From G965202915 sp965205955 (GTDB lineage: Bacteria > Pseudomonadota > Gammaproteobacteria > Eutrophobiales > Eutrophobiaceae): a stretch of 64,000 nucleotides of DNA. Each line of letters begins with the position of its first letter. The stretch's first letter is position 1. Made by a program: the position numbers and the translations under genes. This document shows positions 1 through 9,496 of the stretch, in pieces. The stretch is from the NCBI GenBank assembly GCA_965205955.1, contig OZ242192.1, forward strand, positions 992,001 through 1,056,000. Reading direction: 5' to 3'. Below the pieces are notes generated by a model. The model worked only from the letters and a program-made list of their open reading frames with translations. It had not been told where the DNA came from and did not search any database.

Positions 1-1
1 T

Positions 2-553
2 GCCGAGACCGCAAAACGGATATTGAATATCGACAGCAGTGAATTGCGGCTAAAGCAGTTGAAAAACCGGTTGCGCCTGCCGCTTAAGTTCGAAATTCGG
101 ATCAGGGAGGATGCCGATTTTATCTTTCTGGCCGCGACGCCGGATGCCGCAAGACAATTGGTGCCGCAATTGCAGTTCTACCGCGCCGGCCGGATTCCGG
201 TTTATTCGACCTCGCATGTTTTCAGCGGCGTTGTCGATGCCGGAAAGGACATCGATATAGACGGAATACGGTTTGTCGATATTCCCTGGTTATTGGATAT
301 CGAGAGTGGGTTTTCCTCGGTGCGGGATAGTTTGAATAAAAACTGGAATGTGGATGAATCGAATTACCGCCGCTTATATGCGCTGGGAATCGATGCATAC
401 CGGCTGATCCCGCTGTTGGGGCGGTTATCCGAGCAGCGGGATTTTTATCTGGAAGGGGAAACGGGGGATCTATCCATGACGGAAGATGGGAAGATAAAAC
501 GCAGGCTTCGCTGGGCGCGGTTTTCCAACGGCAGCCCGGTGCTGAGTGAGTAA
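2..553 (+). CDS. lpoA: LpoA, penicillin-binding protein activator, C-terminal part (partial)
   Basis: The reading frame is open from the first bases of the window, so this is the end of a longer gene whose start lies upstream. LpoA is an outer-membrane lipoprotein that activates the peptidoglycan synthase PBP1A. The visible part matches its C-terminal periplasmic-binding-protein-like domain: a segment 'DADFIFLAATPDAARQLVPQ' followed by 'RIPVYSTSHVFSG' and 'DIDGIRFVDIPWLL', which are typical of the LpoA fold. The TTG at position 23 is an internal leucine and not a start. yraN follows after 24 bases in the same frame, the usual lpoA-yraN-diaA-dolP order of gammaproteobacteria. Confidence 0.88.
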   Translation, partial: AETAKRILNIDSSELRLKQLKNRLRLPLKFEIRIREDADFIFLAATPDAARQLVPQLQFYRAGRIPVYSTSHVFSGVVDAGKDIDIDGIRFVDIPWLLDIESGFSSVRDSLNKNWNVDESNYRRLYALGIDAYRLIPLLGRLSEQRDFYLEGETGDLSMTEDGKIKRRLRWARFSNGSPVLSE

Positions 554-577
554 CCAATTATTACCAGCGCAAGCCTG

Positions 578-925
578 TTGGTCGGTGGTGCGGCCGAAAG
601 AGCCGCCGAACAATTCCTGCTGGATCAGGGCCTGTCATTGCTGGAGCGAAATTTTCGACATAAGTACGGTGAAATCGATCTAATCATGCGGCAGGCCGAC
701 GGCATTGTGTTTGTCGAGGTGCGTTACCGGAAGAACAAGCGATGGATGGAGACGGCCGAGTCCATCGATCACAAAAAACGCGCGCGTATCATAAAGACCA
801 GCCTGTATTATCTGCAAAGCAACCAGCATTTGGGCGAGCCGGCCTGCCGGTTCGATGCCGTGCTGATTGGCGGTCAATCCCCGAATTGGCAGATAGATTG
901 GATACAAAACGCATTTCAGGCATAA
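578..925 (+). CDS. yraN: YraN/UPF0102 family predicted endonuclease-fold protein
   Basis: This is a 115-residue UPF0102 protein with the restriction-endonuclease-like fold; its cellular role is not settled. The family core is clear: 'AAERAAEQFLLDQGLSLLERNFR', then 'GEIDLIM' and 'GIVFVEVRYRKN', which carry the D...ExR residues of a PD-(D/E)xK-like site. No ATG exists between the lpoA stop and the conserved core. The start is therefore the TTG at 578 or possibly the CTG just before it. It lies between lpoA and the DiaA-like gene, its common place. Start choice is the main uncertainty. Confidence 0.85.
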   Translation: MVGGAAERAAEQFLLDQGLSLLERNFRHKYGEIDLIMRQADGIVFVEVRYRKNKRWMETAESIDHKKRARIIKTSLYYLQSNQHLGEPACRFDAVLIGGQSPNWQIDWIQNAFQA

Positions 926-963
926 TGCTCTTTTTGACCGGGAATTAATCCAACATCATAGTT

Positions 964-1557
964 ATGAGCGCGACAGACAGGGTCATAAGCAATTTTCGCG
1001 AAAGCATCCAGATTAAAGCCGATTCAGCGGAGACGCTGGCGCCTCTAATAGTGCGCGCCGCCGATTTAATGGCCGATGCGCTGCTGGAAGAGCATAAAAT
1101 TATGAGCTGCGGCAACGGCGGCTCGGCCGCCGATGCGCAACACTTTTCCGCAGAGATGCTGAACCGCTTTGAAACCGAGCGCCCCGGCTTGCCGGCGATT
1201 GCGCTGACTACCGACTCTTCGACGATTACATCCATTGCCAACGATTATCAATATGCCGACGTGTACTCGAAACAGATCCGCGCCCTGGGGCAGCCGGGCG
1301 ATGTGTTGATGGCGATCAGCACCAGCGGAGATTCCCCCAATATAGTCCATGCTATCGATGCCGCCCACGAGCGCGACATTAAAATTGTCGCATTGACCGG
1401 CCGTCACGGCGGCAAGGTTGCCGATTTGCTCGGCGAGCAAGATTGCGAGATCCGTGTGCCCAGCCAGTCAACGGCCAGGATTCAGGAAGTGCATATCATG
1501 ATTATTCATTCTTTTTGTGATCTTATCGATCATCGTTTGCTTGGTTTGGAGGTGTGA
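964..1557 (+). CDS. diaA: SIS-domain phosphoheptose isomerase / DiaA family
   Basis: The 197-residue product is a SIS-domain protein of the GmhA/DiaA family. GmhA makes heptose phosphate for lipopolysaccharide; DiaA is the paralogue that binds DnaA and helps initiation timing. The sugar-phosphate-binding loop is visible as 'CGNGGSAADAQHFSAEM', with a second motif 'AISTSGDSPNIV' and the C-terminal helix 'TARIQEVHIMIIHSFCDLID'. Position between yraN and dolP favours DiaA over GmhA, but sequence alone does not separate them. The BON-domain gene starts six bases after its stop, so the two are probably co-transcribed. Confidence 0.85.
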   Translation: MSATDRVISNFRESIQIKADSAETLAPLIVRAADLMADALLEEHKIMSCGNGGSAADAQHFSAEMLNRFETERPGLPAIALTTDSSTITSIANDYQYADVYSKQIRALGQPGDVLMAISTSGDSPNIVHAIDAAHERDIKIVALTGRHGGKVADLLGEQDCEIRVPSQSTARIQEVHIMIIHSFCDLIDHRLLGLEV

Positions 1558-1563
1558 TGCAGT

Positions 1564-2154
1564 ATGAAATACATTTACCTGCGCTATATGTTTATCGTTC
1601 TTGTCATTCCGGCCCTGCACGGTTGTGCCGCGGTAGTCGTCGGGGGGGCCGCCACCGCCACCGGCGTCGGTGTGGCCGTCAGCCCCAGGACGGTGGGCAC
1701 TTTTGTCGAGGATGAGGCGATTGAATTAAAGGCTCTGAAAGGCTTCTATGCCGATAAAGATATCCGTGCTCAGGCGCATATCAACGTTACCAGCTATAAC
1801 AATATCGTGTTGGTTACCGGCGAAGCCCCCACCGAGGAAATTCGGGCGCGAGTGATTGGCATCGTGCGAAACATAGCCAAGGTGCGCCACGTGCATAATG
1901 AAGTAACCATCGCCGCCCCCAGTGCGCTGATCTCGCGCAGCAGCGATACCGTGGTTACCGGCAAGGTGAAATCAAAAATTCTTGCCAGGGAAAAACTTGG
2001 CGGACTGAATATCAAGGTCGTGACTGAAAAAGGCGTTGTCTATCTGATGGGCGTGGTCAACCGTACCCAGGCTGACGATGCGACCGAGATCGCAAGGAAG
2101 ACCGGCGGCGTGCAAAAGGTAGTGAAATTATTTGAATACACCGATGCCGAGTAA
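1564..2154 (+). CDS. dolP: DolP-like dual BON-domain outer-membrane lipoprotein
   Basis: This 196-residue protein begins with a lipoprotein signal peptide ending in the lipobox 'ALHGC', so it should be acylated at the cysteine near residue 21. Two BON domains follow, roughly residues 60-125 and 125-195. Each contains the family's 'V.G' strand pattern, for example 'NNIVLVTGEAP' and 'KGVVYLMGVVNRTQ'. DolP (YraP) supports outer-membrane integrity and BAM function. A GGAGGTG ribosome-binding site overlaps the end of the preceding gene. The gene closes the lpoA-yraN-diaA-dolP block. Confidence 0.88.
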   Translation: MKYIYLRYMFIVLVIPALHGCAAVVVGGAATATGVGVAVSPRTVGTFVEDEAIELKALKGFYADKDIRAQAHINVTSYNNIVLVTGEAPTEEIRARVIGIVRNIAKVRHVHNEVTIAAPSALISRSSDTVVTGKVKSKILAREKLGGLNIKVVTEKGVVYLMGVVNRTQADDATEIARKTGGVQKVVKLFEYTDAE

Positions 2155-2171
2155 TGCGGGGCGGCTCCCCC

Positions 2172-2672
2172 TCAGCATGATCCCGGCAACAATAAACGCT
2201 CATAAAACTCCTTGTCTTCCTCCAGGAAACAACTGGCGATAATCCGGTCAAAATCCGCTTCATAGCGTTTCATCGTCCTGATCGCGACCGCCGCCGCCGG
2301 CTCCCTGGGATAGCCGTAAACGCCGGTACTGATCGCCGGGAAGGCTATGCTTCCAAGCCGTTTTTCCAGTGCAAGTCGAAAACAGTCCAGGTAGCAATTT
2401 TCGAGTAATTCCGGTTCATTATGGGTGCCGCCCCGCCAGACGGGCCCAACGGTATGGATGATCCACTTTGCCGGACAGTTAAACCCGGGCGATATCTTTG
2501 CCTGCCCGGTCTCACAACCTCCCAGGCTGCGATTGAATTCCAGTAATTCCGGCCCTGCGGCGCGATGGATTGCCCCATCCACACCGCCACCACCCAGCAG
2601 GGAATTATTGGCGGCATTCACAATGGCATCTGTTTCAAGCGTTGTTATATCGGCAATTATGATTTCTATCAT
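2172..2672 (-). CDS. ymdB: Macrodomain O-acetyl-ADP-ribose deacetylase
   Basis: The 166-residue protein is a single macrodomain of the MacroD/YmdB type, which hydrolyses O-acetyl-ADP-ribose and can remove ADP-ribose from acidic residues. The diagnostic elements are present in order: 'DAIVNAANNSLLGGGGVDGA' near residues 14-33, 'CPAKWIIHTVGPVW' in the middle, and 'AFPAISTGVYGYP' around residue 113. Length matches the family. It is transcribed towards dolP and has no operon partner. The region between it and the next gene upstream on this strand is short and AT-rich, suitable for a promoter. Confidence 0.9.
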   Translation of the reverse strand: MIEIIIADITTLETDAIVNAANNSLLGGGGVDGAIHRAAGPELLEFNRSLGGCETGQAKISPGFNCPAKWIIHTVGPVWRGGTHNEPELLENCYLDCFRLALEKRLGSIAFPAISTGVYGYPREPAAAVAIRTMKRYEADFDRIIASCFLEEDKEFYERLLLPGSC

Positions 2673-2794
2673 CTTTTGCTGCTTCCCGCTTTCAAGTATA
2701 TTGCAAGATCGCTATAATTTCTTAATTCCCGAATTTCATGGCGCTGTTTTGGTCGATACTTTAATTACAAAATCATATCTTATGGTAGAAAAAC

Positions 2795-5131
2795 TTGGTA
2801 GCCGCTAATTCAGTGTTTAATCACGATGCGGAATTGAAACGCCGATTGTATGCCGCCTATACGGACAAGGGAGGCGATTACCGGCCGCGCACCCGTCACC
2901 TGGATGAACAGAATCAAGCTATTTATATCAACCGCCTGATTCTGGAAGACTCACCTTACCTGCTGCAACATGCCCATAATCCGGTTGATTGGCATCCCTG
3001 GGGACGCGAGTCCTTTACGCGAGCCGCAACCGAAAACAAGCCGGTATTTCTCTCCATCGGCTACTCGACCTGTCATTGGTGCCACGTAATGGAAGCCGAA
3101 AGTTTTGACGACGAAACCATTGCCGGGTATATGAACGAGCACTTTATTCCGATAAAGGTAGACCGCGAGCTGCATCCGGATATTGACGCTTTCTATATGC
3201 TCGCGGTGCTGATGATGGGCGGCCAGGGTGGCTGGCCGATGAGCAGTTTTTTGACCACGGAAGGCAAGCCTTTTTTTGGCGGCACATACTATCCGCCGCA
3301 GCAATTTATGAGCTTGTTGCAGCAGATATATGCGGCATGGATGGAAAAACCGGACGATGTGCTCAAACAGGCCGGGTTGGTTACGAACAGGATCGATCTT
3401 GCGATGTCGACCAGACGGCAGGCCGCCGACGTTGGCAATGCAACGATAAAAAAAGCGCTGGAGGGCATAGTGCAGTCATTCGATCAGTCTTTCGGCGGTT
3501 TTGGCCAGGCGCCAAAGTTTCCCAATGAGCCCTGTTTATTTCTATTGCTGGAGGCGGAAATTCACTTCAATAGCGCATCCAATCTGAATGTGCTGAATAA
3601 AACCCTGCAATCAATGGCTCAGGGCGGGATCTATGATCATGTAGGCGGAGGGTTTCACCGCTACGCTACCGACCGGCACTGGCTGGTTCCGCATTTTGAG
3701 AAGATGCTTTACAACCAGGCCAATCTTTCACGCATTTACCTGCGCGCCTACCAACTCACCGGACTGGGGTTTTACCGGCAGGTCGTGACCGAAACCCTGG
3801 ACTATATTCTGCGGGAAATGACCGACGAGCAAGGCGGCTTCTATTCTGCTACCGACGCCGACAGCGAGGGCCGTGAAGGAGCCTTCTTTACCTGGACCCA
3901 TGCGCAACTGAAGGCCTGCCTGAGTCAAGCCGAGTACACACTGGCGGTAGGGTTATTCGGCGCTACCGAGGGCGGCAACTTCGAGGGGGAGAATATCTTG
4001 TTCCTGGCCGAAAGCTATGCCGAATATGCGGATAACAACGATCTGATATTGGCCGATCTGCTGCAAACCGTCGCTACGATAAAACAAAAATTATTGAGCG
4101 CCCGCAATCAGCGCGTACCGCCACTGCGGGACGACAAGATCATTACCGCCTGGAACGGCATGATGATCAGCGCATTCTCCGATGCCGGCAAAGTCCTGGG
4201 GCGCAAAGACTATGCCCGCGCGGCCATCGAGGCGGCAAATTATCTGTTGCACAAACATCGGGGGCCGGACGGTTCCTTATCCCGGGCCAGCCTGCGCGGC
4301 CATTGCAACATTGCCGCCGCACAGGAGGACTATGCCTTTCTGTCCGAAGCGCTGATCCAGCTTTATGACGACACCGATGATGCGCACTGGCTACAGGAAG
4401 CGCAGGCGATCACCGATGCCATGTTGGCACAATTTCTGAGCGAACAGGACGGCGGCTTTTATATGGCGGCTGAAGAATCGGCCCTGCCCGTCCGGCTGAA
4501 GGAACTCGATGATAATGCAGTGCCTTCCGGCAATTCCGTGGCCCTGCGCATACTGGCAAAGATGGCAAGACGCACAGGCAAGGAACAGTATAACGATACT
4601 GCCCGGGCGTTGATCTCCGGCTTTTCCGAAAAAATCAATCAATACCCGCATGCCTTTGCCTATTTCCAGACCGGCCTGCTGGAATTTCTCCACGATGAAT
4701 ACGGCCCCCGGCAATATGCCGCCGGCGGTAATGTGCTGATTGACGCGCAGATCAATAATCAGGACCCGCAGATGGAATTGAATATCGCCATCACCATAAA
4801 ATCCGGATGGCATATCAATGCCGGCGGCAGCCCGGACGGCGGCCTGACTGCAATGGAACTCAGCGCCGATGCGGACGCATCCTGGCAGATAAGCGCAATT
4901 GACTATCCCGCCCCGGTCCGCGGATATCTGTCCTTTGCGTCGGAAGAAATCCCGCTGTACAAAGACCGGATAGCGATCACCGTACGACTCAAAAGAAAAG
5001 GGCACGCCGCTCCGTTGAAACTGATCCGGCTCGAATTACGGCTACAGGCCTGTAACCAGGACACCTGCCTTACCCCGGAAACCGTGCCACTGATTGTTTC
5101 CGAAACAAGCGGCCGCTCGCACCCACAATAG
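2795..5131 (+). CDS. YyaL/DUF255 thioredoxin-fold protein with C-terminal DsbD-alpha-like domain
   Basis: This is a 778-residue protein of the spermatogenesis-associated 20/YyaL family: an N-terminal thioredoxin-like domain with 'STCHWCHVMEAESF' (CxxC at about residues 93 and 96) and a long (alpha/alpha)6 barrel-like region to about residue 640. The last 130 residues look different: 'MELNIAITIKSGWHIN' and 'LQACNQDTCLTP' resemble the N-terminal domain of DsbD, which receives electrons in the periplasm. No signal peptide is visible. The function of the family is not established. There is no ATG in the correct place; TTG 2795 or GTG 2813 is the probable start. The next gene begins five bases after its stop. 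Confidence 0.8.
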   Translation: MVAANSVFNHDAELKRRLYAAYTDKGGDYRPRTRHLDEQNQAIYINRLILEDSPYLLQHAHNPVDWHPWGRESFTRAATENKPVFLSIGYSTCHWCHVMEAESFDDETIAGYMNEHFIPIKVDRELHPDIDAFYMLAVLMMGGQGGWPMSSFLTTEGKPFFGGTYYPPQQFMSLLQQIYAAWMEKPDDVLKQAGLVTNRIDLAMSTRRQAADVGNATIKKALEGIVQSFDQSFGGFGQAPKFPNEPCLFLLLEAEIHFNSASNLNVLNKTLQSMAQGGIYDHVGGGFHRYATDRHWLVPHFEKMLYNQANLSRIYLRAYQLTGLGFYRQVVTETLDYILREMTDEQGGFYSATDADSEGREGAFFTWTHAQLKACLSQAEYTLAVGLFGATEGGNFEGENILFLAESYAEYADNNDLILADLLQTVATIKQKLLSARNQRVPPLRDDKIITAWNGMMISAFSDAGKVLGRKDYARAAIEAANYLLHKHRGPDGSLSRASLRGHCNIAAAQEDYAFLSEALIQLYDDTDDAHWLQEAQAITDAMLAQFLSEQDGGFYMAAEESALPVRLKELDDNAVPSGNSVALRILAKMARRTGKEQYNDTARALISGFSEKINQYPHAFAYFQTGLLEFLHDEYGPRQYAAGGNVLIDAQINNQDPQMELNIAITIKSGWHINAGGSPDGGLTAMELSADADASWQISAIDYPAPVRGYLSFASEEIPLYKDRIAITVRLKRKGHAAPLKLIRLELRLQACNQDTCLTPETVPLIVSETSGRSHPQ

Positions 5132-5135
5132 CCCC

Positions 5136-8100
5136 ATGATCCGACTCTTCCGGTTTACCGGCTTTCTCCCTTACATCCTCATGGTATTTTTCAATGCCTT
5201 TGTCGATCTTGGCCACAAGATTATTATCCAGAATTCTGTTTTCAAGGTGTATGACAATCAGGCGCAGATCATCCTGACCGCTATAGTCAACGGGCTTATT
5301 CTGCTCCCCTTCATCATGATGTTCTCGCCCGCAGGATATTGTTCGGACAAGTATCCCAAGAACAAGGTAATGCGGATCAGCGCCTGGGTTGCCGTGGGCC
5401 TGACCTTGCTGATCACTTTATTTTATTATCTGGGCTGGTTTTGGCCGGCATTTGCCATGACCTTCATGCTGGCGCTGCAAAGCGCGTTTTATTCCCCGGC
5501 AAAATACGGCTATATAAAAGAGCTGGTCGGCAAGGAAAATCTGGCGGGGGGGAACGGACTGGTGCAGACGGCAACGACGATCGCCATTCTCAGCGGGATC
5601 TTTGTTTTTTCCATCCTGTTCGAGGCTCGTCTTGCCGGGGTAAGCTACGACGGGAAATCATCGTTACTGACTCACATTGCCCCGCTGGGCTGGTGCCTGG
5701 TCGGATTCAGCCTGATCGAACTTGCGCTGGCATATGCCCTGCCGCAAAAGAAGGAAACGGACCGGGAAATGTATTTTGACTGGGAGAAATACAGGCGGGG
5801 GCAATACCTGCGCGACAATCTCACGGTTGTGCTGCGCCATGAAGTTATTTTTCTTTCAATAATAGGGCTGTCGGTTTTCTGGGCCGTCTCCCAGGTGGTG
5901 CTGGCGGCTTTTCCCGCACATGCAAAGGAAACGATGTCCATTACCAATACGGTTATTATTCAGGGCACGATAGCCTGTGCCGGTTTCGGAATTATGCTCG
6001 GGTCACTGGTAGCCGGCCATATTTCCAAAACGCATATTGAAACAGGTTTAATCCCCATCGGCTCCGTCGGCATTGCCTTATGTTTGTTCGTTTTGCCCAG
6101 GTTGCACGATGTTGTCGCCCTGGCGGTAAATTTTCTTTTCTGGGGCATGGCGGGCGGCGTGTTGATTATCTCGTTAAATGCGCTAATTCAATTCCACGCC
6201 GTAAAGGATCAGGCCGGGCGGGTGCTGGCCGGAAATAATTTTATTCAAAATCTGACAATGTTCAGCTTCCTTGTTCTGACCGTTGTTTTTGCATTGGTCG
6301 GCATCGGCAGTTACGGCTTATTTATGCTCCTTTTTATTGTCGCCCTTGGCGGCGCGATCTATACCGTCTATAAATTACCCCAATCCCTGCTCAGGTTCAT
6401 GATCGGCCACCTTATCGGCTATAAATACCGGCTGGAAGTGCTCGGCTTGAAAAACCTTCCTGAATCTGGCGGAGTGCTGATGCTTGGCAACCATATAAGC
6501 TGGCTGGACTGGGCCATCGTGCAAATGGCCTCGCCCCGCCCGATACGATTCGTGATGATCCGCGATATTTATGAGCGCTGGTATCTGAAATGGTTTTTTT
6601 CTATTTTCGATGTAATTCCAATTTCCACCGGAGGGAGCCTCACTGCATTAAAGGAAATCAATGCCAGCCTGGGTAAGGGCGACGCGGTTTGCCTGTTTCC
6701 GGAAGGGACAATAAGCCGCACGGGGCAGATGACCAAATTACAGAAAGGGTTTGAAAAGGCCGGCAAGGGTACCCATGCCGTTATCCTGCCCTTTTATCTT
6801 CGCGGCTTATGGGGAAGCCGGTTTTCACGTTCCAGCAAAAAACTGAGGGGCATGCGCGATGCCGGAGTAAAGAGGGATATTATCGTCACATTTGGCGAAA
6901 CTTTGTCTATAGATTCTTCCGCAGAGACCGTGAAAAAGCGTATTTTCGACCTTTCCATCGATTCATGGCAGTGCTATGCCCAGACACTCCAGCCGATTGC
7001 TTCTGCGTTTGTCGATTCCAGCAAGCGGGATAAAGGGGAACCGGCTATTATCGATCCGTTGACCGGAACGCTGAGCCGGTCTGCATTGCTGGCGGGAGTG
7101 ATCTGTTTTTCACGATTGATTAAGCGCTATTCTCCCGAGCCGAATATTGGGTTGTTATTGCCCATGGGTAGCGCCGGAGCCATAGCCAATATGGCCGCGC
7201 TAATGCGCGGCAAGACGGTGGTCAATCTGAACTTTACCGCCGGGCGTGAGGCCCTGCGGGCGGCGGTGAAAAAGGCGGATATTAAAACCATATATACCTC
7301 GGAGAGATTTCTGAAAAAATTAGTCAGCCGGGGTATAGACGTGCGCGAAATATTTCCTGATGCAACCCTGCTGTATATGGAAAGACTGCGGGGAGAAATC
7401 AGTAGCACGGCCAGGCTGGTCGCGTTTGTCATGGCAGTGATATTGCCGGCGCGACTGCTGAAATTGCTTTACTGCAAATCTGTAGATATCGAGAAGCCGG
7501 CCGCGATTTTGTTTTCCAGCGGCAGTGAGGGCGAGCCCAAAGGCGTTATGCTGAGTCATAAAAATATCATGGCGAATCTGAAGCAGATCTCCGATGTGTT
7601 GAATACGCAGGACACCGATATTGTCATGGCAACCCTGCCCTTGTTTCATGCTTTCGGTCTGACCGTTACGACGATGATGCCGCTGGTCGAGGGGGTGCCG
7701 ATAGTTTGTCATCCCGACCCAACGGATGCGGTGAATATTGCCAAGCTCATTGCCGAATATCGGGCGACGATTTTCTGCGGAACCTCGACATTTTTGCGTT
7801 TATATATCAAAAATAAACGGGTGCACCCGCTGATGCTGGAGTCGTTGCGCATCGTTGTGGCGGGCGCGGAAAAATTGAGTCCCGAGGTGCGTGAAGCCTT
7901 CAAGTTGAAATTCAACAAGGATATTTATGAAGGCTATGGCGCCACCGAGACGACGCCGGTTGCCAGCGTGAATGTTCCGGACGCACTGGATGTCAATTAT
8001 TGGCAGGTACAGTTGGGCAGCAAGGCGGGAACTGTCGGCATGCCGTTGCCCGGTTCCAGTTTTCGCATTGTCGATCCCGAATCAATGGAAGAGTTGCCCG

Positions 8101-8582
8101 TCAATCAGGATGGCTTGATATTGATTGGCGGGGCGCAGTTGATGCTGGGTTATCTGAAAGATGAGGGAAAAACCGATGAGGTGATTACCGAGATCGACGG
8201 CCGGCGCTGGTATAAAACCGGCGATAAGGGCCACCTCGATGAGGATGGCTTTTTAAGCATTGTCGACCGCTATTCCCGCTTTGCAAAACTTGGCGGTGAA
8301 ATGATTAGTTTAACCGCTGTCGAGGAGCAAATACGCACCGCATTGCAGCAACCCGAACTGGAATTGGCGGCAATAAACCTGGCCGATGAGAAAAAGGGAG
8401 AAAAGATCATGGTAATTGTTGCCGATGAGTATGATCTTGAAACCGTCAGAAAGGCCATGCTTGAAAGTAACAGCAATCCGCTAATGATTCCCAGCGAGCT
8501 GAGGGTCGTGGAGGAGGTGCCCAAACTGGGTAGCGGGAAAACGGATTTTATCGCTGCCAGAAGACTGTTGCTCGGTGATTGA
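5136..8582 (+). CDS. aas: Fused LplT-type transporter / 2-acyl-GPE acyltransferase / acyl-ACP synthetase (Aas)
   Basis: The protein of about 1148 residues combines three activities of lysophospholipid repair. Residues about 1-410 form a multi-pass major-facilitator transporter like LplT, which flips lysophospholipids inward. Residues about 430-620 are a PlsC acyltransferase with the HxxxxD motif 'NHISWLDW' and 'FPEGTISRTG'. Residues about 650-1148 are an AMP-forming ligase with 'FSSGSEGEPKGVMLSHKN' and 'YEGYGATETTP'. In E. coli LplT and Aas are separate neighbours; the fused form is known in other bacteria. I use ATG 5136, five bases after the preceding stop, because it begins a good first membrane helix; the frame extends further upstream without need. 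Confidence 0.9.
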   Translation: MIRLFRFTGFLPYILMVFFNAFVDLGHKIIIQNSVFKVYDNQAQIILTAIVNGLILLPFIMMFSPAGYCSDKYPKNKVMRISAWVAVGLTLLITLFYYLGWFWPAFAMTFMLALQSAFYSPAKYGYIKELVGKENLAGGNGLVQTATTIAILSGIFVFSILFEARLAGVSYDGKSSLLTHIAPLGWCLVGFSLIELALAYALPQKKETDREMYFDWEKYRRGQYLRDNLTVVLRHEVIFLSIIGLSVFWAVSQVVLAAFPAHAKETMSITNTVIIQGTIACAGFGIMLGSLVAGHISKTHIETGLIPIGSVGIALCLFVLPRLHDVVALAVNFLFWGMAGGVLIISLNALIQFHAVKDQAGRVLAGNNFIQNLTMFSFLVLTVVFALVGIGSYGLFMLLFIVALGGAIYTVYKLPQSLLRFMIGHLIGYKYRLEVLGLKNLPESGGVLMLGNHISWLDWAIVQMASPRPIRFVMIRDIYERWYLKWFFSIFDVIPISTGGSLTALKEINASLGKGDAVCLFPEGTISRTGQMTKLQKGFEKAGKGTHAVILPFYLRGLWGSRFSRSSKKLRGMRDAGVKRDIIVTFGETLSIDSSAETVKKRIFDLSIDSWQCYAQTLQPIASAFVDSSKRDKGEPAIIDPLTGTLSRSALLAGVICFSRLIKRYSPEPNIGLLLPMGSAGAIANMAALMRGKTVVNLNFTAGREALRAAVKKADIKTIYTSERFLKKLVSRGIDVREIFPDATLLYMERLRGEISSTARLVAFVMAVILPARLLKLLYCKSVDIEKPAAILFSSGSEGEPKGVMLSHKNIMANLKQISDVLNTQDTDIVMATLPLFHAFGLTVTTMMPLVEGVPIVCHPDPTDAVNIAKLIAEYRATIFCGTSTFLRLYIKNKRVHPLMLESLRIVVAGAEKLSPEVREAFKLKFNKDIYEGYGATETTPVASVNVPDALDVNYWQVQLGSKAGTVGMPLPGSSFRIVDPESMEELPVNQDGLILIGGAQLMLGYLKDEGKTDEVITEIDGRRWYKTGDKGHLDEDGFLSIVDRYSRFAKLGGEMISLTAVEEQIRTALQQPELELAAINLADEKKGEKIMVIVADEYDLETVRKAMLESNSNPLMIPSELRVVEEVPKLGSGKTDFIAARRLLLGD

Positions 8583-8687
8583 ATTAAGGGAGCTTCAAAT
8601 GGCAAAACTTGTGCGTGACACTGTAGCGAAATATAACACGTAAGATGACCCTCGTTGAGGACCTGGCTTAAATCGGGAAATAGGCAT

Positions 8688-9329
8688 ATGAATCGTAATC
8701 CAACCCAAGACAATGAAGACCGTATCCGTCGTGCGCGCAGTTGGTGCCAACAGGCAGAGCGGGCAACGGTGTTGGAAGAGCGTTTTTTGTTTTTTTGGAT
8801 TGCCTTTGATGCCGCTTACGGCCAGGCCCAAAGCCAGGATAAAGATAAGAAGGCCACGGCATCCGAAGCACGCGCGCAATTCATTGAACGCATTGTTGCC
8901 CATGATGCGCAAAAGAAACTATACGCATCCATCAGCGGGATGCTGGATGGTCCCGTGCGCGTCTTGATGAAAAACAAATATATTTACGAACCGTTTTGGG
9001 AGGCGCATAGAGAAAATCAGGGCAATGAATGGGAAAAGGGATTTAAGGATCACAATAAGAGAACATACAGAGCATGGGTAAAAGGTAAAACCGGTCGTAT
9101 GCTGCAAGAAATTTTGTGGCGGCTTTATACGCTGCGCAATCAAATGGTGCATGGCGGTATGACTTATGGCGAAAGCTGGGGGCAAGACCAACTGCGTGAC
9201 AGTAATCAAATTTTGTCTAAACTCGTTCCTCTGATTATTGAAATCATGGCCGCCGATATAGCCGGCAACCCTGGCACTGAAGAGTGGGGGATGGTTGCCT
9301 ATCCCAGGTTTGAAAAATTGCCGCAATAA
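8688..9329 (+). CDS. HEPN-like protein (Apea-type), function unknown
   Basis: The roughly 213-residue protein is mostly helical and charged. Near its C-terminus is 'LYTLRNQMVHGG', the Rx4H signature of HEPN domains, which in many members is the active site of a ribonuclease. An N-terminal aromatic stretch 'RFLFFWIAFDAAYG' is also common in Apea-like HEPN proteins. ATG 8688 follows an AG-rich stretch and is preferred over an upstream TTG in frame. No cognate antitoxin nucleotidyltransferase is adjacent on this strand; the one at 10923-11861 is separated by asnS and points the other way. Its role could be defence or RNA processing, but this is only inference from the motif. Confidence 0.6.
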   Translation: MNRNPTQDNEDRIRRARSWCQQAERATVLEERFLFFWIAFDAAYGQAQSQDKDKKATASEARAQFIERIVAHDAQKKLYASISGMLDGPVRVLMKNKYIYEPFWEAHRENQGNEWEKGFKDHNKRTYRAWVKGKTGRMLQEILWRLYTLRNQMVHGGMTYGESWGQDQLRDSNQILSKLVPLIIEIMAADIAGNPGTEEWGMVAYPRFEKLPQ

Positions 9330-9496
9330 CCCCGCCGCTTTTTCTTAAGGCTGTTTTCAGCAGCTGAGTTGATCAATCTATACGTATGAGCGTTTCGGGT
9401 ATGGAATACTCCATGCCCGCGCTTATTCTTATGGCCTCAGGCCAATCTGACGGTTGCCTTATTATAACCGATTTTGGAAGGCTCTTAGAGGTCCCT

